From Niveispirillum sp943370215 (GTDB lineage Bacteria > Pseudomonadota > Alphaproteobacteria > Azospirillales > Azospirillaceae): DNA of 64,000 bases. Below the pieces are notes generated by a model. The model was not told the DNA's origin and ran no database searches. It worked only from the letters and a program-made list of their open reading frames with translations. Where the stretch lies: the NCBI GenBank assembly GCA_943370215.1, contig CALRQC020000013.1, positions 1 through 64,000 on the forward strand, written 5' to 3'. Below are positions 62,782 to 64,000 of the stretch, one piece after another. The position numbers were made by a program, and so were the translations under genes. Position 1 is the stretch's first letter. Every line of letters starts with the position of its first letter.

Positions 62782-63629
62782 CCTTCACTGCTGCCGCTGT
62801 TCCCGTCCGGGGATACAACGGCTGTTGTTGGCTCGGCCGCTACCCTGCGGGTGCGGCGTTTCTTCACCTTTGGGACCGGGCGGCTTTCCAGGTAAGCGGA
62901 CCACAGGTCCGGCCGTCGGGCCGCTGTGATCTGTTCTGCCTGTTCGAGCCGCCAGGCCCGGACCTTCTCATGGTGGCCGGAAAAAAGGACTTCCGGCACC
63001 GCACGGCCATTCCAGACGGGTGGCCGCGTATAATGGGGATACTCCAACAATCCCCGCTCAAAACTCTCTTCCCCTGCCGTCTCCACGTTGCCCATGACGC
63101 CCGGCAGCAGCCGGACCACGGCGTCGATCAGACAGAGGGCCGCCGGCTCACCACCAGACAGCACGAAATCACCCAGAGAAACCTCCTCCAGGTGATGTTC
63201 CTCGATGACCCGCTCATCCACCCCTTCATACCGCCCGCACAGCACGGTGATAGACCCTTCCTGCGCGATCTCTCGCACAAGAGTCTGATCCAGCACGCGA
63301 CCGCGCGGGGAGAGGTAGACAAGCCGACCCCGTTTGATGCCTTTGGCTTCCTGCCGGGCCAATGCTTCCCGGATGGCTGCATCCAGCACATCCGCCCGCA
63401 TCACCATGCCAGGGCCACCGCCGAACGGGGTGTCGTCCACGGAGCGATGCTTATCGCGCGCGAATTCACGGATGTCCAGCGTTTCCAGCGCCCAGGTGCC
63501 GCGTTCCAGCGCCTTTCCTGCCAGGGATAACCCTAACGGACCCGGAAACATCTCCGGGAACAGGGTCAAGACACTGACATGGAAGTGCGGCTGTTCAGCC
63601 GGCGTATGGGGGCTTTGCACGTCGGACAT
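62778..63629 (-). CDS. trmD: tRNA (guanine37-N1)-methyltransferase
   Basis: A 283-residue SPOUT-fold enzyme that methylates G37 next to the anticodon to prevent frameshifting. It has RSVDDTPFGGGPGMVMR, VYLSPRGRVLDQTL, the knotted SAM site CGRYEGVDERV and GDFVLSGGEPAAL, plus the C-terminal YTRPPVWNG and GHHEKVRAWRLEQ. The last 40 residues are a basic and Ser-rich extension. It lies 4 bases after the rimM stop and overlaps rplS. Confidence 0.97.
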   Translation of the reverse strand: MSDVQSPHTPAEQPHFHVSVLTLFPEMFPGPLGLSLAGKALERGTWALETLDIREFARDKHRSVDDTPFGGGPGMVMRADVLDAAIREALARQEAKGIKRGRLVYLSPRGRVLDQTLVREIAQEGSITVLCGRYEGVDERVIEEHHLEEVSLGDFVLSGGEPAALCLIDAVVRLLPGVMGNVETAGEESFERGLLEYPHYTRPPVWNGRAVPEVLFSGHHEKVRAWRLEQAEQITAARRPDLWSAYLESRPVPKVKKRRTRRVAAEPTTAVVSPDGNSGSSEG

Positions 63630-63633
63630 GGGA

Positions 63634-64000
63634 TTAACGGGCCTCGCCCGTCTCCTCCACGGTCTCTTCGCCCGAGTCGCTCGTCACCGGCTCGTCATCC
63701 AGGTCCAGCTTGCCGCCCATTTCCGCCAGCTCTTCCGGGTCCGGCCTGGCCGGGGTGAAGAGGTTGACGGGGGGATCGACGACGACGCGGGAAGCCTTCA
63801 CATCCACCAGCGGCACGCAGGCGCGGCTGAAGGGGATGAAGACGGTCTTGCCGGAGACATGGTTGATCTCCAGCATGTCGCCGGCGCCGAAATCATGGAT
63901 GGCCTTGATGGTCCCGAAAGCGACATCGCCTTCCGGGCTCTCGGTCACGGTCACCATGCCGATCAGGTCGGTATGGTAGAACTCGTCCTCATCCTCGATC
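63634..64000 (-). CDS. rimM: Ribosome maturation factor RimM (partial, 5' end beyond window)
   Basis: The C-terminal part of RimM, a 30S assembly factor. The visible 121 or so residues include the PRC-barrel region EFYHTDLIGMVTV, FGTIKAIHDFGAGDMLEI and FIPFSRACVPLVDV, then an acidic tail of about 45 residues. The frame runs past position 64000, so the N-terminal barrel is missing here only because of the window edge. It heads the visible part of the rimM-trmD-rplS operon. Confidence 0.93.
   Translation of the reverse strand, partial: IEDEDEFYHTDLIGMVTVTESPEGDVAFGTIKAIHDFGAGDMLEINHVSGKTVFIPFSRACVPLVDVKASRVVVDPPVNLFTPARPDPEELAEMGGKLDLDDEPVTSDSGEETVEETGEAR

Overview
The window is high-GC chromosomal DNA from an alphaproteobacterium, probably a member of the Rhodospirillales near Azospirillum/Niveispirillum. 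The pointers are an Irr-type Fur regulator, a GlnK/GlnZ-like PII protein beside a DapC-like aminotransferase and ftsK, a TipF-like degenerate EAL protein, a UbiH-type hydroxylase, a PRC-type rimM-trmD-rplS operon and several chemoreceptors. The lineage call is inference; no rRNA or species marker is present.

Layout. 1-2,026: a CTTGCC hexanucleotide repeat at the edge, a poorly coding stretch, a small membrane protein, a Cys-rich microprotein and tRNA-Ser(GGA). 2,088-15,767: housekeeping genes (DUF4269, yggS, porin, an XRE/HExxH pair, an Hsp70 relative, a chemoreceptor, pheT without pheS, a GerW-like protein, DUF2125, ChaC, an MBL hydrolase, a sirtuin). 15,905-17,263: a TPR protein. 17,273-20,822 (minus): portal, scaffold and small proteins of a T7-like (podoviral) particle, divergent from an S24 peptidase-type repressor (20,940-21,587). 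21,731-43,373: chromosomal genes: irr, two histidine kinases, terB, lolA, carbonic anhydrase, LysE exporter, marR/emrAB, truncated haemoglobin, ftsK, aminotransferase, PII, ubiH and a spermidine-synthase-like protein. 43,745-53,280 (plus): capsid, tail tubular proteins A and B, an internal virion-like protein, tail fibre, large terminase, a holin-like protein and a SleB-like lysin. 53,392-64,000: pyrD, a TipF-like protein, an HAD hydrolase, an RHH protein, a chemoreceptor and the rplS-trmD-rimM operon, which runs off the end.

The main observation is that the two phage blocks are complementary halves of one T7-order structural cluster. Scaffold ends at 17,273 on the minus strand and capsid begins at 43,745 on the plus strand. 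Inverting the roughly 26 kb between them would restore hypothetical-portal-Bbp19-scaffold-capsid-tail-fibre-terminase-lysis as one co-directional run. No integrase or DNA replication gene is visible. Chromosomal REP-type palindromes sit in three of the cluster's gaps, and the key motifs of portal, capsid and terminase look intact. This fits a long-resident, possibly domesticated podovirus-derived element (gene-transfer-agent-like or a defective prophage), perhaps under the adjacent S24 regulator.

Other notable structure: a REP/BIME family (four full copies, one half copy, one copy of a second family), a DnaA-box-bearing AT-rich gap at 40.2-40.4 kb, a terminator-ended structured region at 27.3-27.5 kb that may be a small RNA, and a 16-bp dyad in the marR-emrA gap.
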